From: Vesta saturnalis
Taxonomy: Eukaryota; Arthropoda; Insecta; Coleoptera; Lampyridae
NCBI GenBank assembly: GCA_036346205.1
Contig: JARFJB010002198.1
Location: forward strand, 2,987,501 to 3,051,500
Direction of reading: 5' to 3'
DNA: 64,000 nucleotides
Every line of letters begins with the position of its first letter. Position 1 is the stretch's first letter. The notes below the pieces were generated by a model that did not search any database, was not told the DNA's origin, and was given only the letters and a program-made list of their open reading frames with translations. Below are positions 1 to 12,489 of the stretch, in pieces. A program made the translations under genes and the position numbers.

Positions 1-682
1 ACGCACACGCACACGCACACGCACACGCACACGTACACGCACACGCACACTCGCACGCACACGCACATACACACTAAGACGCACACGCGCACGCCCACTC
101 ATTCGTACACGCACACACACACGCACTCGCACACGCACACGCACACGCACAAACACACGCACACGCACAAGCAAACGCACACGCATACGCACTCGCACAC
201 GCACAAGCTCACGCACACGCACACGCACACGCACACGCACATGCACACGCAGACGCACACGCACACGCACACGTACACGCACACGCCCACTCACGCGCAC
301 ACGCACACGCACATGCACGCGCACACGCACGCGCGTACGCGCACGCACACGCACATGCACACTAAGACGCACACGCGCACGTCCACTCATTAGCACACGC
401 ACATGCACACGCACAAGCACACGCACACGCACAAGCAAACGCACACGCACACGCACACGCACACGTACACGCACATGCACACACACGCACGCACACACGC
501 ACGCGCACACGCACACGCACACGCACACGCACACACACGCACACGCTCACCCACACGCACACGCACATACACACGCACACGCACACACACGCACGCGCAC
601 ACGCACATGCACACGCACACACACACGCACACGCACACCCACACGCACACACACGCACACGCTCTTGCACACGCACACGCTG
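1..682. repeat. ACGCAC/CA-type microsatellite tract
   Basis: This is about 680 bases of imperfect CA-rich repeat dominated by ACGCAC and ACACGC units, with scattered ATGC, AAGC and CGCG variants. Long open frames cross it on both strands, but they encode only alternating Cys-Val or His-Thr and are artefacts of the repeat. The alternating purine-pyrimidine character would favour Z-DNA. The tract starts at or before the window edge and ends where a LINE fragment begins. Confidence 0.97.
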
Positions 683-1300
683 TAAATATGAATAGCTTAG
701 ATCTCAAGTTTTCAAACTATATTTCTATGTTAGGGATGTCAGCCAGCAAAACAGCTGCCCGTAAACTGGGCTTTCTATACAGATCTAAGCAGTACCTCAC
801 ATCGTAACAACTCCTTTTACTGTACAAGGCTCAAATTCGACCACATCTGCAATACAATTCCCGCCTCTGGGTCATTGCTTCCCAATACGCCCTTGATATG
901 CTAAACCGTATCCAAAAAAGAGCTATAAGATCCGTCTCTAATTTCTGACCTACAGTCTCTTCAGGATGGAAGAAAAGTTTCGGTTCTTTCCTTGTTCTAT
1001 CGCTATTACAATGGCAAGTGTGCCTCTGAAATACGCTCTTGAATACCTTTGCAGGCCAGCTTGGCTAGGAACACTCGGTTTGCCCATTCACACCATAATT
1101 GCGCACTCAAAATTCCATCTAGTCACATGAAACGGGCGCAATTGACATTTTCCACCTGGCCACATAATTGTGGAACCAGTTGCTGTTTTCCTCCAAACTT
1201 TGATTTAAGTAAGTTTAAGGTAGCCTTTCATAACAGTGTTCCTGAGTGCTTTAGCACGGTAAGACAACCTTAGCCTATTCAGAAACACTATTAGTAAAAA
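683..1300 (+). pseudogene. LINE reverse transcriptase C-terminal fragment, decayed
   Basis: This is a degenerate copy of the C-terminal region of a non-LTR retrotransposon polymerase. Seen: TAARKLGFLYRSKQYLTS near 745-805 matches TAARKIGVLYRSKQYFTS of the better-kept copy at 25.9-26.5 kb, and similarity continues to the shared end CCTGAGTGCTTTAGCAC near 1240-1260. Stops and frameshifts break the frame, for example just after the LTS at about 807. The region after the RT palm, with a closing segment of the WNDLPSS kind in the better copy, is typical of CR1/Daphne/jockey-related LINEs; I cannot fix the clade. The 5' end is truncated against the microsatellite. Confidence 0.8.
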
Positions 1301-3768
1301 AAATTTTGTAGCATCAGTACCTTTGTGCACGTAACAAAGTGTAAGATTATTTAAATGTTTTGAATGATTGCCGTCTATGAACAGAATTTTGAGATTTGTC
1401 GTCGCCGCTGGCGTCATCTATCTTCTCGTTATTTCACATCTGTCATAGTTGTATCAAAGTTACAGAGGTAAAATTCAATGAATATTAATGAAAAACTATA
1501 CGGTAAGTTTTTTTATTACACTAAAAAATAGAATAATACTCACTTTGTATTTCAGAAACTTCCTTCCTTGTCCCGAAAATTAACATTATTTGTACTAATG
1601 AAACACATAACTGTTTTGTCATCACTAAGTGTAATTTAACAAATTAAACATTAATAGTTATCTACGTTTAATGTCATTGCCATAAATTGTTACTTTCTTT
1701 TCTAATTAAAAGTAAAATTTGTGATTTAGATTAATTTTTTTAAATTTAATTAGACTAGCGCCCACAAAAAAGGGATTATAACCAACCTAATTTATATTTA
1801 TAATTATATTCTATACAATTATACTAATCTGATCTTTTATTGTATCATCTTAATTAACTCTAATTTTAATAAGTATAATTCAATTTCATTAAACGGAAAT
1901 AATTGTTATTTTAACACTAATATTCGTGGTTTTTTCATACTTTGTAAACGCAAGTGTCATTATTAGAGTGGAAAATTATGTTAGAATTCAGTGTTAATTG
2001 ATAAAGTAAAGGTAGTATGTTGTGATTAATTGAACACATTTCACGTTATCCTTGCAAAATGATTTGCAAATATAGAAATGTCATTGGGCACAGTTTCCAT
2101 TCATTTATGATAGGATTAGGAGAATGTGAATATAGTGAAAATAAAATATAAGTACTAAATTACGTTATAAACTTATTTTTCAAAAAAGTATTTCGCAGTA
2201 AGATATAAATTTTCATTTTATATCTCCAAACGCACATCATAAAACAATCCTTAAACCCACCACATAGTACACTTAATTCTATAAAGGATATAAACCATAA
2301 CTTGCTTTTAGTGATAACCTGAAATTTAAAAATTACTACGTTCAAAAATCCAACATTGTAAGGCTAAAAGATATAAAAAGAGAAAGAGTTTTTAAGATAA
2401 TTTCATTAATTTTTCTTATTTTTAACAGAAATTATTCACGCTTATTACACCAACGTTGCTTTTTTTTTAGTCCGCAATTACGTTTTCTCTTTATAAATTA
2501 CTAAGGCAAACCGATTTTTAAGGTTCCGAAATTTGCATGAAATATTAGTCTCTCAGAAAAGCGAGTACGATATTAACTTTTTTAATTTCTAGCGAAATAT
2601 AAATTAGAATAAAGTCGAAGCAATTTTTATACGAAAAGAAGAAACCTCGGTCTGGTATTGATCTTTTACGTTTTCTGATTTTATTGCTTCGGTTTTCATA
2701 TTTAATTTAGATTAAATTTTGTAAATTTTTTTTATTTAAGAAACGAAACTTTTGTAATATACTTAAACCAAAACATCTTTTCATTAAAATAATAATGCAA
2801 TATTATACTGGTGTTATTAAAGTATACCTAATCTACAAGCCATACTCAGAGTGATCATTTTTTATGGAACGTTCATTTGTATTTGTCTGTTATCAGGATT
2901 GACAAGCGTAATCCTTGTTAGTAATCAGTATTCAAGAACGATTATAATTTTTTCACGTCTGTTATGTACAAACACTCATTAATCGTTGAAAATGTAAAAA
3001 TTATATAACCGTTTTACATGCAATAAAGTTAAGCAATTAAGATACGGCACAAAACATTACAGTTAATAAAAGCAGCATTTAAATCATAATTTTGAGTTGA
3101 TTAAAAATGTCAGATAATAGCCATACTCAATGAAAACGTTGACTACACGTCCTTGTAGATGTCTACACGCTACACGTGTACCAAAATTACATCACGTTGT
3201 GGCTTTTTTTAGTTACGCATGATAAACTAGCACATTTCCAATTAAAATATAACACTATCATTTTACACAAGATAGCTAAATTATTGACATTGTACTAATA
3301 ATAATTTAATTAATTTATTTAACTAATAATATATCTTTTTCACTACTAACTTGAAAACATCTCATTATGTAGTCTGCTTCCGAACTGTGAAATTAGTTTT
3401 CTCTCCTAAGCAAATATTATCGTCGCCAGGAGTGTTTACCGCTATCATTAATTTATGAATGTAGCTATCCAATTTGTTTATAAAGTCTTCTCATATAAAA
3501 CAGTGAATTAAATAAGGATGGTGAACATTCGTAGTGCATTTGACGAAATCGACATACGGTATTGAATAAGCAAATGTAGTAGAAAGAGTAAACCTATAAA
3601 CGCGAAATCAATTTGTATTATGAATTTAATTCTCATTTGACTAATACTTCATAACCTCCATTTACAGGATATTGTTTTTCAACCGTTTTCATTACGATAA
3701 TCAACGTTCTCTAATTTTTACAAAATAAATCACAATAAATAAGTAATTGTACTTTGGAATCTCCAGCT
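1301..3768. other. AT-rich non-coding stretch
   Basis: About 2.5 kb of AT-rich sequence with only short chance reading frames. I see no protein similarity, tandem repeat, tRNA or long inverted repeat here. Confidence 0.6.
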
Positions 3769-4859
3769 TTAAGGCCGGTACACACTTGTCATACACCTTT
3801 CCAATCGGACTCCGGTCGGATGTTTCCCCAAGAACCGGATCGGTGCTGGATCGGAAAGGTGTGCACACACGTCATACACGCTTCGGAATCGTTTCCGATT
3901 TTTAGTTTCGGCTCGATACATTTGTCCTTGGTCAGTCTTGATTTAAACAATATCGCGGAAGGATATGTGTGCAAAATGTTTAAAAACTTTAGCGATTGCG
4001 ATTTAGCCATGGTGGCGCTTTGTTTAGAAGAAGAAGATGAAGGAAAACGGAGATCTTTAATGGAAAACAGCGGAAAACGCAGATTTTGGGTACATGCTGC
4101 TTGGAAAAGGAGATCTGCAGAACCTCATCTATTGGACGACGAGACAAAATTTTATCAATATTTTAGAATGTCGGGGTTCAACCTATTGGAACTTAAACTC
4201 CAAGAAAAATGGGCTAAGCAAGACACATATTTTAGAAGAGCAATCACTTCTAGACACTGTTTGGCAGTTTTTTTGAGGTAAGATTAATTAACAACTAACG
4301 GCGAGAAGTTTGTTATTATTTCCTGAGGATTATTTAAAGTACAACGGCAATAATTATAACCTCACCCCCGATTAATCTAGTATTTTTTCACTACTACCTT
4401 TTGTTTGTCGGTCTTGACACATTTAAAAATTTGACAGCCAAGTTGGCCATGACTAATTTAAAATGCTTTAAACTGTATACGGGTTGTCTACTATTACGAC
4501 TAAGGTCAATAATAATTTATTATTTTTATTATGCTCATTAATGGAACGGTATAATAAATAATTGCATACTTCTCAAGCTAGTAGTGGAAAAACTAATTTA
4601 CTTACATAATTTCCTTTTGCTTTTATTTTTTTTATGATATTCCAAGATTTTGAGGTATAGTATAAAGAAAGAAAAACGAAAAAAAATTATTTCTTCCCAT
4701 GAAAGCTATATGTATTTCAAACGATTATTACAATTGAAAAAATGGACGGTTGGTGTATTCTTCTGTAGTATTGGCGGTCGATTTGTGTGTTGGTGCAAAA
4801 TATACATCTGCATACGTTCCATCTTCTTCAAGTAGTGTGAAGTGTTCAGGCGTTGATGC

Positions 4860-5535
4860 AGATGACGTTTGGGCTGATGAAGATGACGGATACATATACA
4901 TATATTCTGTTGGCTATCCGCATGAAGCTGCTGCAATTCGTACTCTTGCACTACATAAAAAATCTTTCCTTTTGCAGACGAACGGGATCGAGCGATTTAA
5001 GAGATGGTGCGGTTCCCTGCCAAAAAGGTATCTATAGGATGCCTTAGTAACTCTGAGTTATTTGTCGATTCGACTTCTTTTTCAGCCAAAATGTAAGCCA
5101 TTAGCTGACATGATGCACACTCTTGAGATTTCACGACAGTAATTAGAACCTTGCGTTTACGCTGTACACACGAAGGCCATTTTTCGGCAGAAACTCAACT
5201 GACTGGAGTATTTGCAGGTGGTAATGGCGAAGGTTCTGTAGTCTCCTCAGGTGGTTGCTGTGTTTCCTGAGTAGAGTTCTGCTGTTGTGATTCAACACCG
5301 GTTTCAGATGCTTCATCAACTTCTTCTTCATCATGGAACATTACTTAACCCTTTCCGCTCGGCGAGATGAGGAATTAAGAATTCAAGGATATCCTCATAC
5401 TTATATTTATTGTTTGATGTGGCCGCCTGCCCAGATTTTGTTTTCCTTTTTTGTCGAGCCCGGCGCAGACTGTCTCGAATACAGTTCCTTTTTTTTGCAT
5501 TCTTCCTCTTGTCCTACAACAAAAAAAAAGCTAAT
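4860..5535 (-). pseudogene. MADF-like accessory protein remnant nested in the transposase intron
   Basis: On the minus strand, reading from about 5535 leftward, a frame gives a basic stretch, then KTKSGQAATSNNKYKYED and ILEFLIPHLAERKGLSN, which resembles the end of the MADF domains encoded by PIF/Harbinger second genes. It is followed by an acidic and Gln/Pro-rich linker (DEEEVDEASETGVES at about 5330) and a decayed C-terminal part with stops. In this superfamily the partner protein binds the ends and recruits the transposase to the nucleus. A splice-acceptor-like pyrimidine tract ending in TAG precedes the basic stretch. The N-terminal half of MADF is not found, and the tRNA-derived repeat lies where it might have been. 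Identification is by motif resemblance only. Confidence 0.6.
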
Positions 5536-5544
5536 TAAGATTAA

Positions 5545-5705
5545 TTATTTAATTAAAAATTATTATTAATTTTATTAAAAATACATAAATAAAAAGAGTA
5601 GGATTTGAACCTACGACTTGTACTTTGCTAAAGTACCGCGCTTACCAAATGCGCCATCGAGATTCAAGCCCCAACCCACGTAAATTTTGTCTTTATGTAT
5701 GTAGA
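5545..5705 (-). mobile_element. tRNA-core repeat (SINE/MITE-like), minus strand
   Basis: The reverse complement has a tRNA-like body: an A-box-like GGCGCATTTGGTAAGCGC arm, an anticodon arm with loop TTAGCAA, and a B box GGTTCAAATCC. The 3' acceptor strand is damaged, since a few bases next to AAAAAGAGTAGG are missing. AT-rich arms (AATTATTATTAATTTTATT and ATACATAAATAAAAA) match those of the copies at 48.7 and 59.8 kb. It lies inside the Harbinger intron. Confidence 0.75.
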
Positions 5706-7313
5706 ATAATTTAACACTAATTATTATTTGTTTTAGGTTTCTTGCTACAGGTGATTCTTATAGACGATATCATTTAGCTACAGGTTGGGAAGAAGTACAG
5801 CTTGGTCTATTGTTCATCATGCGAGCAGAGCAGTAATTGAAGTACTTTTAAACAAAGTAATGCCAGTTCCAGATGAGGTCAAGTGGAATGAAATACTAAC
5901 TGAATTTTGGGAAAGGTGGCAGTTTCCCAATTGCATTGGTAAGTACGTGACAATACAAGCCCCAAAAATGTCAAGAAGTCAGTACTGGAATTACAAGAAA
6001 ACGTACTCCATTGTTCTTCTAGTTCTAGTGTATCCTTGTTACGATTTCATTTTTGTAGACGTGGGGAGCTAAGGAAGAAACTCAGATGGTTTTGTCTAAT
6101 TCAAATTTTGGAAAAAAAAACTATTCCGAAAGGAACTCAATATCTCAGAGAAAAAGTGTCTTCCGGACACAGACATTGAACTTCCCATGGTTATAGTGGC
6201 CGATGACGCTTTTCTCTCACAACCGTCATGAGACCGTTTCCTGGGAAGAATTTGACTGATGAGCAGAGAATTTTTAACTACCGATTGAGTAGGGCAAGTA
6301 GGATATCTGAAAATGTAATGAGGATTGTACTAGGTGCATGCAAGTTCATTCGATATAACGGAGGCTACAATGTGCCTGAACTAACTGACAGTACTGATAC
6401 TGCTACAAATCGAAAGGAGAGATCTTGTCTTCAGAATTTTCCTCGTCGTCGCGAGGGGAAAATCGCGAAGCGTTTCATTTGAGGGATCAGTTTAAACAAT
6501 TCTTTAATTCCCCAGAGGGTAGTGTGTAGTGGCAAGAACATCGGGACCTCAGGATTTGATATGATTTCATTTGATGTTTTTATTTTGCTATCGTTCTGAT
6601 TTATTACCATGTATTTCCTACTAAATAAAATTGTTCATCTTGTTTAATTTGTACATATTTCACATTTTTATAGGTATCTGATTTTAAAAAACTGCACTAA
6701 AATAAATGAGCAATAGATACGCAATATCCACATAACACAATATGAAGTATATAGCCTTTGCTGGAGTTTGACAAAAAAAGGAGTAGAAATAAGTCCATAT
6801 ATGTTATTTTGGAATATGTAAGAGAAACAAAAAAAAGTTTAATATAAAAGTAGCTAGATATTTATTGCAATTGGGTATTAATGCTCTTACCTTCGACATT
6901 TAATTCCTTTGCGACTTTTCCAGACTATATCGTTGTAGTCGGAGTTTCGGTAATTCTCTTTGGTCTGGTCATACAGTACAGGATACTTTCTTACTTTTCG
7001 TATAAGCTCTTCCGGCTTTATATCTGACATTATTACAATTTTAATACAAAAATAATATTATAATAACTAAAAGGTACTAAACTTATACACAAAAGAAAAT
7101 ACCAAGCGACACACGCGTCCCGCACAGTCGGAAAACGATCGGACCACTATTGGATGCAGGAAAGGAGTCGGGTGGGAGTGGGGATGGAGACGTGTCGGAA
7201 AGGTGTGAACTACGGCGTCCGGAGTCCAGTACCGGTTCCCTCTCAGACATTCGTCCGACTGTATGATCGTAGACGAATCGGAAGGGTGCATGATACGTGT
7301 GTCCCGGCTTTTA

Positions 7314-7512
7314 AATGTTGTCATCGGGGTATATTTTCTAATCAGAATTTATTATAACGAAAATAATTGTGACTCATGTTTTTTATATTACACCATATGA
7401 CGTAGCGAAGATAATAATAATAATAAAAATCGTATTTCGGGTTGCCTATACTGGGCTCTGTAGTAAGGATGACGACAAATAAACAGTGACGTCAAATCAT
7501 CTATGCGTCAGA
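7314..7512. other. Short spacer
   Basis: Spacer between the Harbinger and piggyBac relics, containing a short AAT triplet run near 7411. No gene seen. Confidence 0.5.
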
Positions 7513-7683
7513 TTAACCCATTAACGGCGAAATATTTTATTTTCGTAAAAAGAGGTTTTTTCTAAGAAAGTATGTTAATACATGTCTAACAAATACTGAA
7601 AAATTTGCAAAAAAATTCAAAAAAGTTTATTCATAGAAAAAATCCCGTTGCCATATAGCAACGGTAGCCGGTTAGGGTATACA

Positions 7684-9340
7684 ATTTTTATTTCGTATGA
7701 AAAATAAAATTACAGTGTATGCATATGCCGACATCACATTTAGAACACATTGTACATACGTACAATTGCACACCCTTCACCTGCACAACGTCTTTTCTTT
7801 TTCTCAACAGTGTTAACCACGAGGTGATCTAATCTATCATACCGTATGTTGTGTGACACTCCGTTTAGCGAGACACTTGATTTAGAAGTGGATGGTTTAC
7901 CACTGTTCTTGGGGGGCACTTTACATCTTGAAAGGTAAGTTTGCACAATTTCCCGTTTGAGTGTTGTCCGAATGAGAATCCCTATAAACAGTCCAAGCAT
8001 TGACGACAGCCACATATAGGAGCCAGGTGAAGATAGGCCACCACCATTTTTTCTTCTCATGCTAATTCGGTATTTTAAAACATTTTCATCAAAACGATCC
8101 GTTCCACTCATGTAATAATAATATTCCGAAATTATAAATGATTTAGGAATCACTATAGTTCTATTTTTTTGTCCACAATATCTTTTTACATTCGAAAAGG
8201 GCTGAATTCCATGATAAGTAGATGCTATTGAAACGACAGCCATTTGACAACTATTATGCAATCTTCACTTTCAATAGCGGCTGCGTGATCTTCACGGTTT
8301 TTATTTTTTCCCAACAATTTGTTTGGAAGCAGAGGACAAAATTTTGGTATTCTGTTTTGTCTAATAGTACCAGTACACTCATACCATCTTTGTCTCAGAA
8401 CAAAACGTTGAAACCAGTAAACAGGTTATCAAAATAAAATCTATATGGTTGTTACTTTTCTGGAAGGTGGTCTACCATGCTAATTAGAGGAGCTACGCAT
8501 TTCCCAAACTCTTGTTTATAAGTCCGATTCCCTCTGGGATTCTTACCCTGGTACAAATCGAAATTGACCAAATAACCACTGGGTGCATTGAGACACCACA
8601 TCTTGTAACCAAAGCGAATTGGATTTCCTCTAATAAATTGCTTACAAGAGTGGCGTCCAATGTACTTTATCATAGACTCATCGAGTCTAAATTATGTTCT
8701 GGGTCCCAATTTTCTAAAAATGTATTTTTCAATTCATCCATCATTGGCTTTATCAGTGTTGTCTGGTTTCGTATTGTCGCAGGAAGGAAGACATCTTAAG
8801 ATTTACCTAAATCTATCTCGTCTCATTGCATTACTAAACATATAATTTTTAACGTCGTCTTTAGCTTTATTTCATTTCCTCAGTTCAATTCATAAACAAC
8901 ACATATTTAGTGGATTCCTGAACTAGGAAATATATAATGTCATCGTCAATAAATTTTTCAAATGTGTCCACAATTCCAAAATTTTCAAATACTTTCTTTT
9001 CTTTATGGACTTTTTTTGTGATGAAACAACACTAATCCAATTAATTTTTTCCTTGCCTGATCTAGGCTCAATTGGCTCAATTTCATCCACCTCTAAATTT
9101 TTGTCATCGTCAGATTTTTCCTCTGCATCCGTTTCTCTTATTAGGATTTCGGCCTGAAACGTCAGTTGCCCCCGACTGAGATTATCTACCAGACCCCCGT
9201 TACCCTCGTCCGCTGAGTCTACGTCGGTAAGGACACTTGGATCTGGAGGTTCTATATAAATGGCAGATGTGTCCAAATTGTCGTTATAAACTAGATGAAG
9301 AGCCTCTTCTAGAGTAAAACCCCTTCTACAAAAAAGACAC
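7684..9340 (-). pseudogene. piggyBac transposase (PGBD-like), frameshifted
   Basis: Reading right to left. The N-terminal part (about 9340-8925) has RGFTLEEALHLVYNDN and YIEPPDPSVLTDVDSADE, a common opening of PGBD2/3-like proteins. The core (8690-8450) has DESMIKYIGRHSCKQFIRG, with the first catalytic Asp. Near 8430 FYFDNLFTGF carries the second Asp of the DDD triad. The C-terminal part (8261-7740) includes MSGTDRFDENVLKYRISMRR. A one-base frameshift near 7750 pushes the last Cys-rich segment into another frame, where CDVGICIHCNF precedes the stop at about 7684; this is the cross-brace zinc finger of the family. At least four frame breaks exist, so no active enzyme can be made. The family excises precisely at TTAA. 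Confidence 0.9.
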
Positions 9341-9360
9341 GATCATTAGATTTCCAAGTA

Positions 9361-9445
9361 TTGAGAAAAAAATTTTTGACATGACTGGGATTCGAACCCT
9401 GATTGCCTGACATGAATCAGAGACGCTACCTCTTTACCAAATAAT
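9361..9445 (-). ncRNA. tRNA-derived SINE fragment
   Basis: The reverse complement contains a perfect B box GGTTCGAATCC flanked by a T-arm-like stem and, about 40 bases upstream, an A-box-like TTTGGTAAAGAGG. It is followed by an A/T run. The acceptor stem does not pair, so this is a SINE or tRNA pseudogene and not a working tRNA. It lies inside the piggyBac segment just beyond the transposase N terminus. Confidence 0.65.
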
Positions 9446-9908
9446 AGCCATATTTCGGTTTACTTCTTACATAACGGAAATCATTTCAGTTTTACACTTT
9501 TGGTCTTCCTTCTCATCCGGCTAGAGTTTCCATATGGCAATAGCGGAATTTGAGTCACTATTTGTTCATACTATCAAATTATATGACCTAACCTCAATCA
9601 TGTACCCTTTTATTCAGCTTTCGTATAATATATGTTTCACTGCATATTACACGTTAGCAAAAATAACCTTTGTAGTTATAATACTTACTCTAATATGAAG
9701 TTCATTATTTTCTCGTACACTATACACATTGATTTTCAAACCACTACTACAGAAACACCTTTACCGTTTTAGATCAAAATGAACAGTAGACGCCTTAGAC
9801 ACGTGTTTTACAGATACGTGCAGTACAGCTGAAGTTGAATTCATAACAGAAAGCAGCACAAAATATTTATTTAAATTTGCGTTACCATATGGTAACACCA
9901 GTCATTAA

Positions 9909-10612
9909 GGTTATTGGTTTTAAGTTAGAAATTTTTATTCAAAAAATGCAAATAAAAAATTTATAAATTAATTACTTATTAAAATAATAATTAATAGAGC
10001 AGTTTATACATATCATGTTAATAGTGGATGGACTCCCATTTGACGTAATGTTCTGCACTATTATATTTACTTCCCTGCTTGTTAGGGAACAAGCCAGTAA
10101 CGCCCCTTAAGACGGGTTTCGTACCACAGGCGTTACAAGTATGTGCTGTCGTTTTTTGTTTTTCCGTCTCCATTTTAAAACCCTATTTTAATTTTCTCAT
10201 TTCGAACCAAAAAATATCCGGTGTGGAACAATACACGACCTTGTAAAAACAAAAATAATAATGAATGCCAGATAGCCATTTAAACCTTTATCTCAGGTAG
10301 ATACACTTGTCAATAACATTCCAAAGTCCGTTTCTATAAAAATCTCGACTTAAGCATTTTTAATTTCTGAGGCATATTTGACTTCGTATTAAGAAACATA
10401 AAGAAAAGTTATGTAAAATTGAATTATCTTTCGGTGATACATTTACAAATTTTCGTATAAAGTTAATCGTTAGGAAGATATTGAAACAATTATGCGTCGT
10501 ATTAAATTTATATCTTTAAAAATGCATCTTTCTTAAAAATTATTTGATTAAAAAACTGCGGCTAATAAACCCCCTCCTCGCCTCTAGATTTCTTACCTAA
10601 CAAGCTCCAGGA
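9909..10612. other. AT-rich non-coding stretch
   Basis: About 700 bases with no recognisable coding or repeat structure. Confidence 0.5.
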
Positions 10613-10717
10613 CACACAAATACATACACACCACACACATGCTCGCACGCGCTTACGCACGCGCACACGCACGCGCACACGCACACACACACACGCACAC
10701 ACACACACACACACTCA

Positions 10718-10780
<63 letters not shown>

Positions 10781-10893
10781 GACACTCACACTCACTCATA
10801 CTCACACTCACACTCACACTCACACTCACACTCACACTAACACTCACACTCACTCACTCACACTCACACTCACACTCACACTCATACTCACAT
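10613..10893. repeat. (CA)n followed by (CACTCA)n microsatellite
   Basis: ACGC-rich CA repeat, then about 50 bases of pure CA, then CACTCA/ACTCAC hexamer repeats to about 10,890. The shift from dinucleotide to hexamer looks like stepwise repeat growth. Confidence 0.97.
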
Positions 10894-12480
10894 ACCCCAT
10901 AACATAACTCAATGGTTAAAGCATTTGATTCAAAACATATTAATGTATAATTCTTCTCAATTATATCGAGGTTAATAGCAACTTTCGCAGGACACACAAT
11001 TAAAACATTACAGTACTATACATCAACGCCACTATTTCATCATTTAAAATGTAGTAGAACATGTTTACAAAAATCAGACATTGGACAATCATGTAATCTC
11101 AAACATAAGAACATTAACGTATACAGTCATGCATACCTGGATGGTAATTCCTGAAGAGCTTTCTTGTTATAGCGGAACCATCTAGAATTCTTTTCCAAGA
11201 ATGCGAATGATATCCTAGCACCTTACGTATTACAGGAAACAGCCAGAGAATTAAATACTTCACTAAGCCTTCATTGGAATGATTCACGCACTGTACTTCA
11301 TCGGGTGTAACAAGCACTCGCTTACAGTGTTTGTTGACAAAGGGATACCGGAAACGCACATGAATAGTATCCATCCTTTTAAGCGCGACTGTTTGGTTGG
11401 AAAAGCATTTTTCACAGTCGTGTTAGCAGCAATCGTAAATCTGGTACATGGTGTTGGTTGCTGCCAAGGACTCATAAACCAATTTTCTCTCGTATAAACG
11501 TATTTCTTTTAGGTCCGCTACATCTTTGGAAGGGAGCAGTAAAAGTCACTTGATGACAATGCGAGTCTAGTTACCCTCTAACCTATATCCCCCACGGGGA
11601 TGAGTGCTATCATGTGTGGCTGTAGAAAGTATCAGGCTGCGAGCGGAGGCGATGGTGCACTCCTTTTTTTCTTTTGGAAACCTCAGTCAAGATTCTATGC
11701 ATGCCTTACGGAGGATGTTGACACCATGGAAGCATATGCGAGGATGATTCCTTTCAGGTTTAACACAGCACCTTTTGCAGCTTGTTCGTGTACCATGAAT
11801 GAACTCTTTATGGTTCTCTGCTAACTCATCGTATCCGTAGAAATTGGGCGCGAAGTGGTCCTACTTAATATAGGTTGGCAAGCAAAGAGGTGCGGAAAGT
11901 GACATCTTGATCTTCAAACCCAATGTTTTGGGCAAGTCACTTAAAGTCGTCGGTAAAAAAATTCAACACGCTTATAAACTTTATCTGTTTGCACGTTAGT
12001 GTGGAAATCTTCGCACCTGATTAAATCTGATTTTTAATTCTGCGCTGAGGGATTCTTCACCATTTTTTTCAAAATGAAAACGCTATCGCATCCATTATTG
12101 TTATGCGCTAACGCCACAATTTTTACTTACTAGATATCTTGAAATATAGCGTGTAAGTTTGCTTATCGAAAAATCGCTAAATATCCGCACACGCAGACCG
12201 CACACCACACACAGTCTATCAATGTGTATAATTTATACACATAACGAGAGATAAAAAAAAACCGATTAAAAAAAATCGCATATCATCAAATCGCAAGACC
12301 TAGTTGGATATGGGATTTCAGCGTTCTTGCTTATTATTCTGTTACCGAAAAATTTTATAGATATCGGAGTATTTCTCCGATGGTATGTATTGTAGCGCCA
12401 TCTTGTTGGGAATACACATTTTTTATTCTTCGTTATCTAGCTGATTGATAAACCGGTCGAGTATCTCATCCCGATACCGT
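10894..12480. other. Unidentified region with short open frames
   Basis: The longest frames are 11,114-11,374 on the minus strand (86 codons) and 11,600-11,824 on the plus strand (74 codons). On the minus strand near 11,830-11,690 there is a Cys-rich run (GTRTSCKRCCVKPERNHP) that could be a decayed zinc finger of a transposase, but I cannot assign a family. No inverted termini were found. Confidence 0.35.
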
Positions 12481-12489
12481 ACAGGAGTG

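Larger units (their letters stand above)
3976..6482 (+). pseudogene. Harbinger transposase (HARBI1-like nuclease), two exons, inactive
   Basis: Known role of the family: a DDE nuclease that cuts and pastes the element with help from a MADF/Myb-like partner. Exon 1 starts at ATG 3976 (MFKNFSDCDLAMVALC) and ends at an AG|GTAAGA donor after 4277. Exon 2 begins after the acceptor TTTTAG at 5736. Joined in phase, the junction reads RFLATGDSYRRYHLA, a family hallmark, so the 1459-base intron is credible. Exon 2 carries frameshifts; one frame (5785-6072) holds NCIG followed directly by KYVTIQAP, so the segment with the first catalytic Asp (usually in IDGKH) is missing. FVDVGS with the second Asp remains, then a stop. 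The third acidic residue survives in RISENVM (about 6.3 kb), after MRPFPGKNLTDEQRIFNYR. Confidence 0.88.
3769..7313 (+). mobile_element. PIF/Harbinger DNA transposon, TIRs and TTA target duplication present
   Basis: A complete-length but dead Harbinger element. Seen: TTA at 3769-3771 and again at 7311-7313, the 3-bp duplication expected for this superfamily. The left end starts AGGCCGGTACACAC (3772) and the reverse complement of the right end starts AAGCCGGGACACAC (7310); the imperfect inverted repeat extends to about 37 bp. Inside are a two-exon transposase pseudogene on the plus strand and a MADF-like accessory remnant on the minus strand within the intron. A tRNA-derived repeat at about 5.6 kb is a later insertion into the intron. 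The stretch from 6.48 to 7.27 kb has no recognisable coding and is probably 3' non-coding sequence of the element. Confidence 0.9.
7513..9908 (-). mobile_element. piggyBac-type element, decayed
   Basis: The segment is bounded by TTAA at 7513-7516, followed inward by CCCATTAACGG, and TTAA at 9905-9908. The two ends share a subterminal palindrome: CCGTTGCCATATAGCAACGG at 7645-7664 and GTTACCATATGGTAAC at 9881-9896. A minus-strand piggyBac transposase relic lies between them. The very terminal bases do not match well as inverted repeats, so the exact right end is less certain than the left. Confidence 0.65.

Noticed and set aside
1..807. Long open frames encoding Cys-Val, His-Thr and Arg-Val repeats
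   Set aside because: They are translations of a CA/ACGC microsatellite and show no complex sequence.
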